A DNA stretch of 64,000 nt from Thiosocius sp963759055 (GCA_963759055.1 CAVWYD010000004.1:1-64000); one strand, 5' to 3'. Positions 10,880 to 20,008 are shown, counted from the first letter of the stretch. Numbers and translations are program-made. The notes: a model not told the origin generated them from the sequence alone.

Positions 10880-11812
10880 TTATTTTCTGTGGGATTCTTT
10901 CATCCTGAATGTCTGAGCGATCTTTTCAAAAACAGGCATGTACGTGCTTTTCTTTGCCGAAGGTGTTACTCCTTGAAGCACGCAGTATCCCGAAGTATCA
11001 AACAAGAGAACCTGATAGATACTCAGAGGAGTACCGGCATCCGCACCTTCTCCGTTGGCCGTCGTCGTATAACCGGACAAATCTCCAATTGTGACGGGAG
11101 TGCTCTGATTAACGCTGATAATTTTAACAGTGGCTGTCTTGGTTATACGATGCTCGGCAAATGCCTTTCGATCTGACACGACAAGGTTTTCTGATGCGGA
11201 TAATCCCAGGATCATGAATGGGACGTTTTCATCTTGCACTGGGAACCGTCCGTCAGGAGAGAGAATCATGTTTTGCCCCAGAACCTTGGCAACCTGAAAG
11301 GGAGCCATTGGCTTTGCTGTGAACGAGAGGGCATCGGTGGTGTCGGTTGGTTTCCCAAAGGTTGCGGCAAGAACCGCTGCTCTTAGACTCTCCCCCTGCT
11401 GCTGATCCTCAGCCTGCGGGTAAGTCGCTACCATAAGAGTGGTAGTACCAGCCCGGTCTACGGCGACCAACCACTTTTTGAAAAGTGTGCCATAGGCGGA
11501 TTGTTCAACATGCAGCAATATTGCCTTATAACCGTCCACCTTGGTTGACGATCTGCTGAGCAGTTTCATTCCTTGGGCTTGCATACGTTTCTGATCACTG
11601 AAGCCAGCTGTTACTTCCCCAAACGGACCGGGTATCTCAGAAACCATGATGGATGAACCCGTTGATTCCTTCATGAATCCAGGAAAACGGTCAGCTGCGA
11701 GAAAACCTTCTGGGGGAGTTAGGGTCACGGATGTTCCAGGGACCTGCCCGGCGAAGATAGGTGAAGCGATTAGCGAACATATAAGAACAACTTCTACAAA
11801 CTTCATCATCAT
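10880..11812 (-). CDS. exported protein of unknown function
   Basis: A 310-residue protein with a clear signal peptide (VVLICSLIASPIFA). The rest has alternating beta-strands and short helices in what looks like two related halves, each starting after a proline-rich turn (SVTLTPPEGF; LSFTAKPMAPFQV), reminiscent of PsbP/DcrB-like folds. I cannot name the family. The gene is intact and stands alone between a truncated glutaminase and a transposase. Three ATG codons in a row make the exact start ambiguous by six bases. Confidence 0.7.
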   Translation of the reverse strand: MMMKFVEVVLICSLIASPIFAGQVPGTSVTLTPPEGFLAADRFPGFMKESTGSSIMVSEIPGPFGEVTAGFSDQKRMQAQGMKLLSRSSTKVDGYKAILLHVEQSAYGTLFKKWLVAVDRAGTTTLMVATYPQAEDQQQGESLRAAVLAATFGKPTDTTDALSFTAKPMAPFQVAKVLGQNMILSPDGRFPVQDENVPFMILGLSASENLVVSDRKAFAEHRITKTATVKIISVNQSTPVTIGDLSGYTTTANGEGADAGTPLSIYQVLLFDTSGYCVLQGVTPSAKKSTYMPVFEKIAQTFRMKESHRK

Positions 11813-12024
11813 TTCCCCTCATCGCACAACAGCTGAAATGGACAGATTCTTCCTATCCTCGCCCATAGCGGCATTATGCAGCGAATCCCGAGTCACGAAG
11901 CACACGTACAGCGGGTCGCGTTGAATGGCGATTTGGGGTTGCTCCCATTAGATTTGTGGGTCCCGAAAAAGGGAGCATATTGATTCTATTGCATATTCTC
12001 GGGTGATGGCCGATCCTGTGATGC

Positions 12025-13053
12025 ATGATCCGGTTGATTCAATTCGTTCTGATTTTGGTGACGACGTCTGCCCGATCGCGGTTGTCTTTGCAGGCGGAGA
12101 ACGCGGCGCTGCGGCACCAGTTGTCCGTGTACCGGAAGTCGGGGCAAAGGCCACGTATCCGTTCGGCAGATCGCCTGCTCTGGTCCGTCATGTCGAGGCT
12201 GTGGTCGGGGTGGCGCGCCGCGCTGTTCTTTGTCCAGCCCAGGACCGTAACGACCTGGCAGAAAAAGCGATTTCGCGACTTTTGGCGCGCGCTCAGTCAG
12301 TCGAATAAGCCAGGCCGACCGCGGATTTCGCCAGAACTCAGAAAGCTCATTGGGCGGATGTGGGAAGCCAATCCGACGTGGGGTTCGCCAAAGATCGTCG
12401 CTGAACTCGCAATGCTTGGAATCAACGTTGCCAAGTCAACAGTAGAAAAGTATCAGCCCAAGCGAGCCGGGCCTTCGTCGCCTACGTGGAGAACATTCCT
12501 AGATCAGCATGTTCGAGATCTGGTATCGATCGACTTTTTCATCGTCCCGACTGCGACTTTTCGGGTGTTGTTCGTCTTCATCGTGCTTGCCCACGACCGA
12601 CGGCGAATTGTTCACTTCAACGTGACGGAACATCCAACGGCGCAGTGGACAGCGCAACAGATCGTCGAAGCGTTCCCGTTTGATACTGCTCCGAGTTATC
12701 TGATTCGAGACGGTGATGGCATATACGGTGAGCGCGTTACGCGGAGGCTTGAAAGTCTGGGCATCGACGAGGTCGTCACGGCACCCGCGTCGCCATGGCA
12801 AAATGCCTATGTGGAACGAGTGATCGGGACGTTACGCCGAGAACTTTTCGACCACGTGATCGTGCTCAACGAGCGGCATGTCAAGAGACTCATGTCGTCG
12901 TATCTCGATTACTACCATCCTTGGCGAACACACCAATCCTTGAATAGCGACGCGCCGGACGGTCGTCCCTTACGAGCAGTGGAAGCCCGCAATGTTGTTG
13001 AATTCCCAGCCGTCCATGGCCTTCACCATGTCTATCTTCCGAAGGCTGCATGA
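12025..13053 (+). CDS. integrase-core (DDE) transposase
   Basis: A 342-residue protein with an N-terminal helix-turn-helix region (ENAALRHQLSVYRK; GSPKIVAELAMLGINVAKSTV) and an rve catalytic core. The acidic triad is probably Asp in SIDFF, Asp in RDGDGIYG and Glu in AYVERVIGTLR. The C-terminus YHPWRTHQSLN is typical of IS481/IS3-related proteins. Clear terminal inverted repeats were not found; 11990-12003 and 13050-13062 share only an ATATTC-CGGG-like string. It could be an orphan transposase rather than a complete IS. Confidence 0.88.
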   Translation: MIRLIQFVLILVTTSARSRLSLQAENAALRHQLSVYRKSGQRPRIRSADRLLWSVMSRLWSGWRAALFFVQPRTVTTWQKKRFRDFWRALSQSNKPGRPRISPELRKLIGRMWEANPTWGSPKIVAELAMLGINVAKSTVEKYQPKRAGPSSPTWRTFLDQHVRDLVSIDFFIVPTATFRVLFVFIVLAHDRRRIVHFNVTEHPTAQWTAQQIVEAFPFDTAPSYLIRDGDGIYGERVTRRLESLGIDEVVTAPASPWQNAYVERVIGTLRRELFDHVIVLNERHVKRLMSSYLDYYHPWRTHQSLNSDAPDGRPLRAVEARNVVEFPAVHGLHHVYLPKAA

Positions 13054-13108
13054 ATATTCGGGATCCACAGGGATTTTCAGTCTGGACTGGCACTCCAACT
13101 AAACGACA

Positions 13109-14014
13109 ATGGAGGGGTTTCCGAAGTTGACGATTCGTGCTGTTTTGTTGTCGACGCTGTTCTTCGGTAGCGGAGTATCCTGTGGTGAAATTCAATCTCC
13201 CGTAAGTCGAGGTGCCGAAGTGGGAAAAGAAAGTCTTATGCAGCAAATCGATCACCCGGCGGTGAATGCGGCCCTCTTTTTCCCGCGTCCCGCGACCGGG
13301 CTTCCGGCTCCACGGGGGAGCGAGGACCTCACGATCTCGGTTGGGAGCGGTGTCACTGTCGCGGCCCGATACCATCCTTCCGATTTGTCGCTACCGACCG
13401 TTTTGCACTTTCACGGCAACGGCGAGATCGTGCCGGATTACGATACCATCGCACCGGCGTTCCACTCGGCAGGCGCATCGCTCGTTTCAGCCGACTATCG
13501 CGGGTACGGGAGCAGTACCGGTTCTCCTTCGGTCAGCAGTCTTCTCGACGATGCACCGGTCGTTCTCGATCACGTCATCGCGTTTCTGAAGGAACGCGGA
13601 CACACGGGACCCTTGGTGGTTATGGGGCGAAGCATGGGTAGTGCGCCCGCCATCGAGCTTGCCTCGACGCGCGGCGGCGACATCGCCGGCCTTATCGTGG
13701 AAAGCGGGTTTGCCCAAACCCCGCCGTTACTGACCCTGTTCGGGATCTCGTTGGAATCACTGGGACTTCGGGATCTGTCGGGAACGGACAACGAAGACAA
13801 GATGGCAAACGTGCGAATGCCAGTGCTTGTGCTACACGCAGAGTGGGATGTCCTGCTTCCGCCCTGGAACGGGGAACGGATTCACGAGCGTGCCGCCTCG
13901 GATGAAAAGAGTCTGGTGATGATTCCGAACGCTGACCACAACACGATCATGGCGTTCGGCGGATCTCTGTATTGGGGCGCTATTGCTGAGTTTCTGGCGA
14001 TGCTCGGGAAGTGA
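13109..14014 (+). CDS. alpha/beta hydrolase, probably exported
   Basis: A 301-residue protein. The N-terminus has a hydrophobic segment ending GSGVSC that could be a lipobox. The hydrolase core shows the oxyanion region HFHGNGE, the nucleophile elbow GRSMGS, an Asp in HAEWD and the His in NADHN, which form a complete catalytic triad. It resembles BEM46/FrsA-like serine hydrolases. It follows the transposase by about 55 bases on the same strand and may be element cargo. Substrate is unknown. Confidence 0.82.
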   Translation: MEGFPKLTIRAVLLSTLFFGSGVSCGEIQSPVSRGAEVGKESLMQQIDHPAVNAALFFPRPATGLPAPRGSEDLTISVGSGVTVAARYHPSDLSLPTVLHFHGNGEIVPDYDTIAPAFHSAGASLVSADYRGYGSSTGSPSVSSLLDDAPVVLDHVIAFLKERGHTGPLVVMGRSMGSAPAIELASTRGGDIAGLIVESGFAQTPPLLTLFGISLESLGLRDLSGTDNEDKMANVRMPVLVLHAEWDVLLPPWNGERIHERAASDEKSLVMIPNADHNTIMAFGGSLYWGAIAEFLAMLGK

Positions 14015-14228
14015 CGAAGCATGCTGTCTCGCAGTCCGATGGTGCAGGCTGTCCATGCGCCTGGGTCACCTGCGACGCAGTACTACATAGCGGTCTTTCG
14101 GTATCGTGGATGGCGAGTCAGATAGTGAGAAGATGGTTCGCCGCCAAGGTCTTGCAGACTACTGCGGTTGGCGTGGATCGCTTCAGGCACGTTGCCGTAA
14201 CGATTCAGCATTGTCGCGACCGACCCAC

Positions 14229-15032
14229 TCAGTACAGTGAGACCAGGCTGCCGTCCGACAGCCTGCCACTGGGCTGGGGCTGGCACCGCTGCCGGCCCAG
14301 CAGTGTCATTTGCTCAAAGCGCGGACGCCGAAGCCATGCCAGTGGAGTGCGGCCCGGCTCGCTACCGTTGAGCGAGTCCTGGTCTGCCGTCTGCAACCGC
14401 CCGCAGGCGCGGCGGTAGTAAGCTTTTCGTTTCCACGGTAACACGTGGATCGCATCAGGCCCGAACCATTCGGATTCAGACTCGATCAGTATCACGCGCC
14501 GGTCGCGGGCGATATCCGCAAGCCCTTGGTGCACAACGTTGGCCCGTTCAACCACATCGCGCAGGCTCAAACGGCAGAATGGAAAAAAGATGCTGCGGGC
14601 AATCCGGTAGTGCGCCTCCGACAGCGACTCGATCGTGGCGATCTGTAGGTTGGTCATGACGATCTGCGCGCTGTGGTCCTGCATCCGATCGATGCACCAG
14701 TTCACCCAGCTCAGAAGCCGCCGCGGATCAATTCCATAAGGAATGTCGTTGCCGATATCAGTCAATAAAGCATAGGTCGGCAAATGCTCAACAGCGTCGA
14801 GCCGCGACCACAAAGCGCAACAGGTGATCCCCGGCAAGCCTCGGATGAGAACCTGACTGGCCGCACCGTAGGATCTGCCGTGACCGGCCGCCACCTGGAC
14901 ATCGCTGGGTCCCCCGCAGCGTTGTTGCGCCAGGTCGATGACGGTTCGCAACGACAACGTCAGATTACTCGCTCCCAAAAGCAGAATCCGGTTTACCGGC
15001 CGGCCAGGTGGTTTGACCAGGCCTGCCGTCAC
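14229..15032 (-). CDS. SGNH/GDSL-type hydrolase
   Basis: 267 residues. Block I is LLGASNLT near residue 19, with Ser as nucleophile; block III is TDIGNDIPYG near residue 92; the late Asp and His are probably in GPDAIHVLPWKR near residue 204. There is no obvious signal peptide. Such proteins are esterases or deacylases of unknown substrate. It is isolated in the accessory zone and convergent with the alpha/beta hydrolase. The last 50 residues are Arg/Gln-rich and less typical, so the 3' end may be altered. Confidence 0.72.
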   Translation of the reverse strand: MTAGLVKPPGRPVNRILLLGASNLTLSLRTVIDLAQQRCGGPSDVQVAAGHGRSYGAASQVLIRGLPGITCCALWSRLDAVEHLPTYALLTDIGNDIPYGIDPRRLLSWVNWCIDRMQDHSAQIVMTNLQIATIESLSEAHYRIARSIFFPFCRLSLRDVVERANVVHQGLADIARDRRVILIESESEWFGPDAIHVLPWKRKAYYRRACGRLQTADQDSLNGSEPGRTPLAWLRRPRFEQMTLLGRQRCQPQPSGRLSDGSLVSLY

Positions 15033-15296
15033 TCGACTGGCCGCATGTCGGACGCGGCGCCGGTTGGCGTTACTGGCACGGGTTCGATCTTACGGCATTT
15101 GTCGAAACCGCAGATGCTGCGACAGCGTTCCTGGCTGATGACTTCTTTGCTCGGATCGACAGCGCCGCTGGCCGCGAATGCAAGTGACGCGCCGCGTACA
15201 CCGGCCCAGGTTCCAGCTGCAACCTGCTGACCGGGTATCGTCAACCTATAACTCGTTGACGAGCATGATCCGAAGGCGCACACCGACCCCCTTGTT

Positions 15297-15563
15297 TTAG
15301 GCACACGTCACCTGGCGCTTTTTCGTGAAAGCCCTCGCCCGGAAAAACCGGTGATTCACTGCTCTCATCAAATGGCGGCCGTACCGGAACAGATTGTCCA
15401 CTCGCGCGTGAAGCGACAAGAAACGCTGCGCTTGATGTCGAGATCTGAATTGCCGAATCTGTCGTTCGTGTTGCCAGGCCTGTCCAATGATGTCGGTAGG
15501 AAAGCGGTATCCACCGTAGTTGCAGGAATCATTCATGCCGATATTGTGGAGAAGTTCCGCCAA
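15297..15563 (-). pseudogene. IS6-family-type transposase with internal deletion
   Basis: The 88-residue frame begins with GYRFPTDIIGQAW, which matches the N-terminus of IS6-like DDE transposases. It then jumps directly to QIRQFRSRHQAQRFLSLHARVDNL, which is the C-terminal region of the same family. The whole catalytic core, about 150 residues, is missing but the frame is preserved. This is a defective remnant and cannot transpose alone. Recognition is from memory of the family's conserved ends. Confidence 0.6.
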
Positions 15564-15576
15564 GTTGACAAAACCG

Positions 15577-15948
15577 TCATGAGTCCGGTAACGGCAGTCC
15601 CAACCGCCCCCAGAGTTTCAAGTACCACGGCAGCTGTTCGTACCAGTGCGAAACTTCGCGCAGTTTCTCGCGGCCCGCTTCGCTAACGGCGAAGAACTGG
15701 ATAGAGTCCGGATTACGATCTGGGAAAACGACCGCCCGCAGATAGCCGTCGCGTTGCAGGCGATCGAACACCAACGCAATCTCTGGCACGTATTCCAGGT
15801 ACAAGCCGTTGCTCATGCCACCGGCCTTGCGCAACAGGTGACCATTGTTCAGGGACCAAAGGGCATCGTATAGAAGGATTGAGTTTGGCATGCGTCGTCG
15901 TAGTATCTTGGTGCCTATAAACGAATTTCCGGTCTTCCTACTGTCCAT
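15577..15948 (-). CDS. small cytoplasmic protein, possibly winged-helix
   Basis: Up to 123 residues; a second ATG at 15891 gives 104. The pattern of a helix pair, then FDRLQRDGYLRAVVF and FFAVSEAGREKLREV, looks like a winged helix in which a wing precedes a final helix, as in PadR-like or archaeal-type regulators. The tail WYEQLPWYLKLWGRLGLPLP is amphipathic. No Shine-Dalgarno supports either start. I do not recognise the family, and coding status is likely but not certain. Confidence 0.5.
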   Translation of the reverse strand: MDSRKTGNSFIGTKILRRRMPNSILLYDALWSLNNGHLLRKAGGMSNGLYLEYVPEIALVFDRLQRDGYLRAVVFPDRNPDSIQFFAVSEAGREKLREVSHWYEQLPWYLKLWGRLGLPLPDS

Positions 15949-16122
15949 GGCAAATTAATGGTTCTGTCGCAAAACGCGGCGACTGGCCCTGTGCATGGCG
16001 AATCGTTATTCAAGCTGCCACGGGCAACTGGTATAGCTATCAGGGGCAAGACTATCCAAATCATCGTTTTCGGTGCGAATGTTACGAATTCGCCGGGGGC
16101 ACCAACGAACGTGTCGTATCCG

Positions 16123-17175
16123 CTATGATCTTCCGTACCAAGTCCCCTTTCCTTTGCCATGTTGAGCCAGGCGCTGGTCAGTAACGAGTGACTGCAGGTG
16201 CTTTTTGACCGTATTGCGATTGGCTCCAGTCAGTTCGACAATCTGGCCGATACTCAGGCGGCCATGCTCTTTGGCTAGTTCCAATATTTGTACCGAAAGC
16301 GCGGGCAGGTTTCCGAGTAAAATTTGCTCGCGGGCAATCTTGGCTTCAAGCCGTTGCTTTTGTGTATGAAGCGCGCGCAGGAAATACGTCACCCAAGGCT
16401 GCCAGTTAGGCTTGTCTGTGCGGATCGTTCCTTGCGTATTGCGCAGAGCGAGGTAATAACTTTCTTTGGTTTGTTCGATCACGCTCTCCAGAGAACTATA
16501 CGGAACATACGCATAGCCGCTGCGCAACAGCAGCAGCGTTGTGAGAATTCGTGACAGCCTTCCGTTACCGTCTTGGAAAGGGTGGATCTCCAAGAACACG
16601 ACCGCAGATATCGCGATTGTGAGCAACGGATGCAGCTTTTTTTGTTCCAGGGCTTCACGAGTCCAATCAACAAGCTCACCCATTAGGCGAGGCGTATCGA
16701 AGGGGCTAGCGGTTTCAAACACGACTCCAATCTCATTGCCATCCGCATCGAACGCGCTGACATTATTCAGATTGGTCTTGTACTGGCCACGATGGCGCTC
16801 ATCCTTTTGGCTGTAGGTGAGCAAATCCCGATGCAGCTGCTTGATGTGGTTTTCAGTAAGCCCGATGGCATCGGCATTTCCGAACACTGTTTCCATCACT
16901 TCGGCGTAGCCAGCCACTTCCTGCTTGTCGCGGCTGTCGAACTTCTTGATCTCAAGGTTGGAGAGCAATTGGCTAACTTCAGCGTCCGTAAGCTCAGAGC
17001 CTTCAATCCGGGTGGAAGAGCCAATGCTTTCGATGGTCGCGACCCGGCGCAAGGCGGAGAGACGCTCAGGAGCCAGAGTGCCGAGCGCCCGCCAAGCACC
17101 TTTGAACTCATCCAGCTCTGCAATGAGGGTGAGGATCTCGGGGGTAATCTTGAGGTTTTCGGTGTTCAGGCTCAT
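16123..17175 (-). CDS. Fic-family AMPylating protein with C-terminal winged helix
   Basis: The Fic motif is perfect: HPFQDGNGRLSR, with catalytic His. An inhibitory helix with SxxxEG (STRIEG, about residue 55) lies N-terminal, so this is a class II Fic enzyme that is self-inhibited. The C-terminus has a winged-helix region (IGQIVELTGANRNTVKKHL) typical of Fic proteins that bind DNA. It transfers AMP to hydroxyl side chains of unknown targets. An in-frame ATG exists at 17211, but the region between is made of the repeats described separately, so I prefer the ATG at 17175. No separate antitoxin is needed in this class. Confidence 0.88.
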   Translation of the reverse strand: MSLNTENLKITPEILTLIAELDEFKGAWRALGTLAPERLSALRRVATIESIGSSTRIEGSELTDAEVSQLLSNLEIKKFDSRDKQEVAGYAEVMETVFGNADAIGLTENHIKQLHRDLLTYSQKDERHRGQYKTNLNNVSAFDADGNEIGVVFETASPFDTPRLMGELVDWTREALEQKKLHPLLTIAISAVVFLEIHPFQDGNGRLSRILTTLLLLRSGYAYVPYSSLESVIEQTKESYYLALRNTQGTIRTDKPNWQPWVTYFLRALHTQKQRLEAKIAREQILLGNLPALSVQILELAKEHGRLSIGQIVELTGANRNTVKKHLQSLVTDQRLAQHGKGKGTWYGRS

Positions 17176-17254
17176 ACCCATATAGATACCCATAAATATC
17201 CATAAAGGCAAGAATTAATGCCGATACCTGTAAATTTACCCATATATACCTGTA
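17175..17254 (-). promoter_or_regulatory. iteron-like operator upstream of fic
   Basis: Six octamers with consensus TACC(C/T)(A/G)TA start at 17175, 17187, 17197, 17225, 17237 and 17247 (the third is TATCCATA). The spacing is 12, 10, then 28, 12, 10, so the block of three is itself repeated 50 bases later. The stretch overlaps and precedes the preferred fic start codon. Since the Fic protein has a C-terminal DNA-binding domain, autoregulation is a plausible reading. Confidence 0.6.
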
Positions 17255-17372
17255 TATGGCGAATTCCCATTCAAGCGGTGATTGGCAGGTGATAAAGACC
17301 GCGGCAACGAGATTTCTAGCGTGCGTGAGTTTTGCGGGTTGCAGTGCTGATTCGTGTAGCTTCGTTATGCAT

Positions 17373-17421
17373 GCGTGAGACAACGGGCGCCCCGATAACT
17401 TATTGAAAAATAATTGGTTTT
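17373..17421 (+). repeat. copy 1 of a direct repeat at integrase remnants
   Basis: The sequence starting GCGTGAGACAACGGGCG and ending ATTGGTTTT matches 18580-18626 at roughly three quarters of positions. It is followed at once by an integrase fragment. It looks like the end of an integrated element, duplicated. Confidence 0.5.
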
Positions 17422-17422
17422 G

Positions 17423-17614
17423 GTTACCAAACTGAAGGGGTGCTCCCAGGAACAGAGTCGCTGTCGGGGACTGAGTGAGCGACTGGGTGATAGGGTACTG
17501 ACCGAGATCACTCCAGCCGTACTAGCGGAGTACCGAGAGAAAAGGCTAGGGCAGGTGAGTCCCAAGACGGTCAGGGAGGAGCTGTCCCTGGTGCAGCGTG
17601 TATTCAACGTCTGC
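17423..17614 (+). pseudogene. tyrosine integrase remnant, middle part (SAM-like domain)
   Basis: The translated segment VTKLKGC...RGLSERLGDRVLTEITPAVLAEYREKRL...SPKTVREELSLVQRVFNVC is the core-binding domain of a phage-type integrase. It begins where the fragment at 18821 ends in family order: that fragment stops at SKYSNEV. After NVC the frame continues into unrelated antisense sequence of parE. There is no start codon of its own and no catalytic domain, so it is dead. Confidence 0.65.
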
Positions 17615-17662
17615 CGGTTCTCGCCTACAGCACGAATCCAACTGTTCCCGAGCATAGACAAT

Positions 17663-18022
17663 TTAGCGATCACCCGGCTCCGTAAGATGTTGAGGCAGCA
17701 TCTGTCGTTCATGGAACACCCGCGCCACGATGATATCGTCCGAGTTGTCGATATAAAAAGCGATCAGATGTCGGGGTTGGTGCACAGGTGGACCTACTGG
17801 AGCTTTGCGGCTCCATTTCAAGTGGTAGAGAAAATAACTCTTCCGGATGTCGTCGATGGATTGCACGCCGACTCGGTTTACGTCGGCCCCGAGATCTTTC
17901 AGTGCTTGGTCGATAAGGCTCCGATAACGCTCGCGCGCCTGGTCGCCGAATTCTGCACTACTGTGTCGAAGTATCTTGGTGATGTCGCGTCTCGCTGGGC
18001 CGGTGACGCGAATCCGCCTCAT
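17663..18022 (-). CDS. parE: ParE-family toxin
   Basis: 119 residues of the RelE/ParE superfamily: basic N-terminus MRRIRVTGPARRDITKILRHS, a helix pair with FGDQARERYRSLIDQAL, then beta strands with SYFLYHL and the final strand DIIVARVFHERQ. The start codon overlaps the antitoxin stop by four bases (ATGA), the normal toxin-antitoxin arrangement. ParE toxins target DNA gyrase. The stretch KAPVGPPVHQPRH is longer than usual for the family but does not break the frame. It lies inside the island between the two direct repeats. Confidence 0.85.
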   Translation of the reverse strand: MRRIRVTGPARRDITKILRHSSAEFGDQARERYRSLIDQALKDLGADVNRVGVQSIDDIRKSYFLYHLKWSRKAPVGPPVHQPRHLIAFYIDNSDDIIVARVFHERQMLPQHLTEPGDR

Positions 18023-18303
18023 ACTTGAGGATCTCGAGTGGAGATTGTTTCCTCTTCATTGTCGACATCGTCGAACAGAGTGGGAGTGTAGTCATAGAGA
18101 TCTCCCGTGGCGACTGCAGCTTCTGCTTCATCGAGCGCGCCACGGAGAGCTTCCAGTTTGGCCGTTTCCTCACGTTCGCGGCGTTGCAGGAAACGAAGGC
18201 CGTCCCGGAGCACCTCACTTGCATTTTGGTAACGACCGGATTGGACGAGCTTTTCGACCAATTCCGCTTGCTGGTCGGTGAGCACCACATTGCGTGTCGG
18301 CAT
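18019..18303 (-). CDS. parD: ParD-family antitoxin
   Basis: 94 residues. The N-terminal ribbon-helix-helix is visible (RNVVLTDQQAELVEKLVQSGRYQNASEVLRDGLRFLQ), followed by an acidic disordered tail ending EEETISTRDPQV that would wrap the toxin. It precedes parE with a four-base overlap. The pair would be autoregulated by the RHH domain binding upstream of 18303. Such modules commonly stabilise integrated elements. Confidence 0.88.
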   Translation of the reverse strand: MPTRNVVLTDQQAELVEKLVQSGRYQNASEVLRDGLRFLQRREREETAKLEALRGALDEAEAAVATGDLYDYTPTLFDDVDNEEETISTRDPQV

Positions 18304-18640
18304 GGCGAGGTACCTGGTCGGTTGAAGTAAACATAGCGTAGCTAAATTGGCATATTATGCCAATTCTTGCCTAGGGAGTTTTGCTAAGCGTTTGCAATTC
18401 TTGGGTGCTGGATCCTTTGCTACGATCATCCTCAACGACGCAAGCGATTATGCTGAAGGGTGGCCAGAAGCCATAGGTCTCGGCCCTCGGCGTAACACGT
18501 TGCGCCGCCGGCGGCACAGCGGATGGATTGCGTGACTTTTGCGTGACTCAGTTATGCATTCTTGTGCTTTATCCTGCTTGCGTGACAACGGGCGTCCGGG
18601 CAAGTAGTTGATTTACAATTGGTTTTAGCGGCATTTTTGA
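18304..18640. other. non-coding stretch upstream of parD, containing element-end repeat
   Basis: No gene is supported. It holds the parD promoter region, then from 18580 the second copy of the direct repeat, and ends at the truncated tRNA. Confidence 0.4.
18580..18626 (+). repeat. copy 2 of the direct repeat at integrase remnants
   Basis: It matches 17373-17421 (GCGTGACAACGGGCG at the start, ATTGGTTTT at the end). It immediately precedes the tRNA-Met 3' half, as expected for the junction of an integrated element with its tRNA attachment site. Confidence 0.5.
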
Positions 18641-18686
<46 letters not shown>

Positions 18687-18728
18687 AATTACCTACATTA
18701 ACTTTGTTTTGTAAGTTAATGTTCTGAA

Positions 18729-18762
18729 AAGGGTTCTAGAGAGATCTGGAGCCCTTTTTTTT
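18729..18762 (+). terminator. rho-independent terminator
   Basis: A 12-bp stem (18729-18740 with 18745-18756, three G-T pairs), a GAGA loop and a run of eight T residues. It follows the tRNA-Met fragment by about 40 bases, so it is probably the original tRNA terminator carried with the att site. Confidence 0.8.
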
Positions 18763-18820
18763 GCCTGGGTTTCCCTGTTGATTGCCTCCCGATTCACCTC
18801 GGCACAATAGAGGCACAGAC

Positions 18821-19048
18821 ATGGCAACGATTCAGGTGACCCCTTCCGGTACCTTCAGAGTACAGATCAGGAGGAGGGGACTCCCCACCGTCTCGAAGAC
18901 CTTCAGAAGTCGCAAGACAGCTAAAGAGTGGGCAAGGAAGACGGAGAGTGAGCTGGAGCGGTCGGTTTACGTCGATTGCACTCAGGCAAGGTCCATCAAG
19001 CTTTCTGAGATCCTGTCCAAGTACTCGAATGAGGTCGACTTACAATAA
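18821..19048 (+). pseudogene. tyrosine integrase remnant, N-terminal part
   Basis: MATIQVTPSGTFRVQIRRRG, then SKTFRSRKTAKEWARKTESELERS and LSEILSKYSNEV is the arm-binding and first core-binding helix of a phage-type integrase. After about 72 residues it stops, immediately before the end of the RIO kinase gene on the other strand. Its missing continuation matches the fragment at 17423, upstream. Position next to a tRNA att site is normal for such an integrase. Confidence 0.75.
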
Positions 19049-19049
19049 T

Positions 19050-19910
19050 TCACGCGCTTTTTGCAGCCCCTTCACGAATTCGTTCCTGCCGCTCTTGCTC
19101 TTCGTCGAAAGCCGCTTTGATTTCCTGCATCACCGGATCCACGTCAACGGCTTCCGTGCTTTCCTCAAAGCGGCCCGTTAGCTCGACTTCCGGATGCAAT
19201 TCGCCGTCTTCGTAGAGCGACCAGATCTCCTTGGCGTATTTGCTGTCCAGCAACTCCGGTGCGAACCGCCCATAAAAGGCAGTTATGTTGTTTACATCCC
19301 GTTCCAGCATCGACTGAGCGTTGTTATTGCCGGCTGCGTCCACCGCCTGCGGCAAATCGATGATCACCGGGCCAAATTCATCCACCAACACGTTGAATTC
19401 TGACAGGTCTCCATGCACCACTCCCGCACAGAGCATGCGGGTCACGTATTTCATGACGACGGCATGGTCCTCGAGCGCCCGTTTGGCAGTCATCGAGACA
19501 TCACCCAGACGTGGCGCCACGCTGCCTTCCTCATCGGTGATCAATTCCATCAGCAAGACACCATCAAAGCATCCGTAGGGCTGCGGTACGCGTACGCCGG
19601 CATTGGCCAGTCGGTAGAGCGCATCCACTTCGGCATTCTGCCAGGCTGCTTCCAGCTGATCACGACCAAACCTCGAGCCTTTCTCCATGGCGCGAGTGCG
19701 GCGGCTATTGCGCCCTTTACGGCCTTCCCGATACTCCACGGCTTTTTTGAAACTGCGTTGGTTCGCTTCTTTGTAGACTTTGGCACAGCGGATCTCGGCG
19801 CCACAGCGCACCATGTAAACCATGGCCTCTTTGCCGCTCATCAACTGGCAGATGACTTCATCCACCTGGCCTTCGTCGATCAGGGGTTGGATTCGTTTTG
19901 GGGATTTCAT
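19050..19910 (-). CDS. RIO1-family serine protein kinase
   Basis: 286 residues. The catalytic loop is VVHGDLSEFNVLV and the metal-binding loop IIDLPQAVD; the N-lobe contains EAMVYMVR and the probable ATP-binding lysine in CAKVYKE. These are hallmarks of RIO kinases, also found in many gammaproteobacteria. It would autophosphorylate or act as an ATPase; the bacterial substrate is unknown. The C-terminal tail is Glu-rich. It is intact although surrounded by element debris, so it may be a chromosomal gene at the island edge. Confidence 0.9.
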   Translation of the reverse strand: MKSPKRIQPLIDEGQVDEVICQLMSGKEAMVYMVRCGAEIRCAKVYKEANQRSFKKAVEYREGRKGRNSRRTRAMEKGSRFGRDQLEAAWQNAEVDALYRLANAGVRVPQPYGCFDGVLLMELITDEEGSVAPRLGDVSMTAKRALEDHAVVMKYVTRMLCAGVVHGDLSEFNVLVDEFGPVIIDLPQAVDAAGNNNAQSMLERDVNNITAFYGRFAPELLDSKYAKEIWSLYEDGELHPEVELTGRFEESTEAVDVDPVMQEIKAAFDEEQERQERIREGAAKSA

Positions 19911-20008
19911 GCCGCATCTTACACGTTATCGGGGCACACGATATCTACCGGGGCGCACACGCTACGCGTTGCTTCGATAAACCGAGACCTCGGTACCCCA
20001 CAGCGCAG

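Noticed and set aside
11990..13062. Terminal inverted repeats of the integrase-core transposase
   Set aside because: Only a loose ATATTC-CGGG similarity in the same orientation was seen, so IS ends cannot be defined.
17175..17211. Upstream Fic start giving MPLWIFMGIYMG at the N-terminus
   Set aside because: The added residues are simply the translation of the octamer repeats, and family proteins begin near MSLNTEN.
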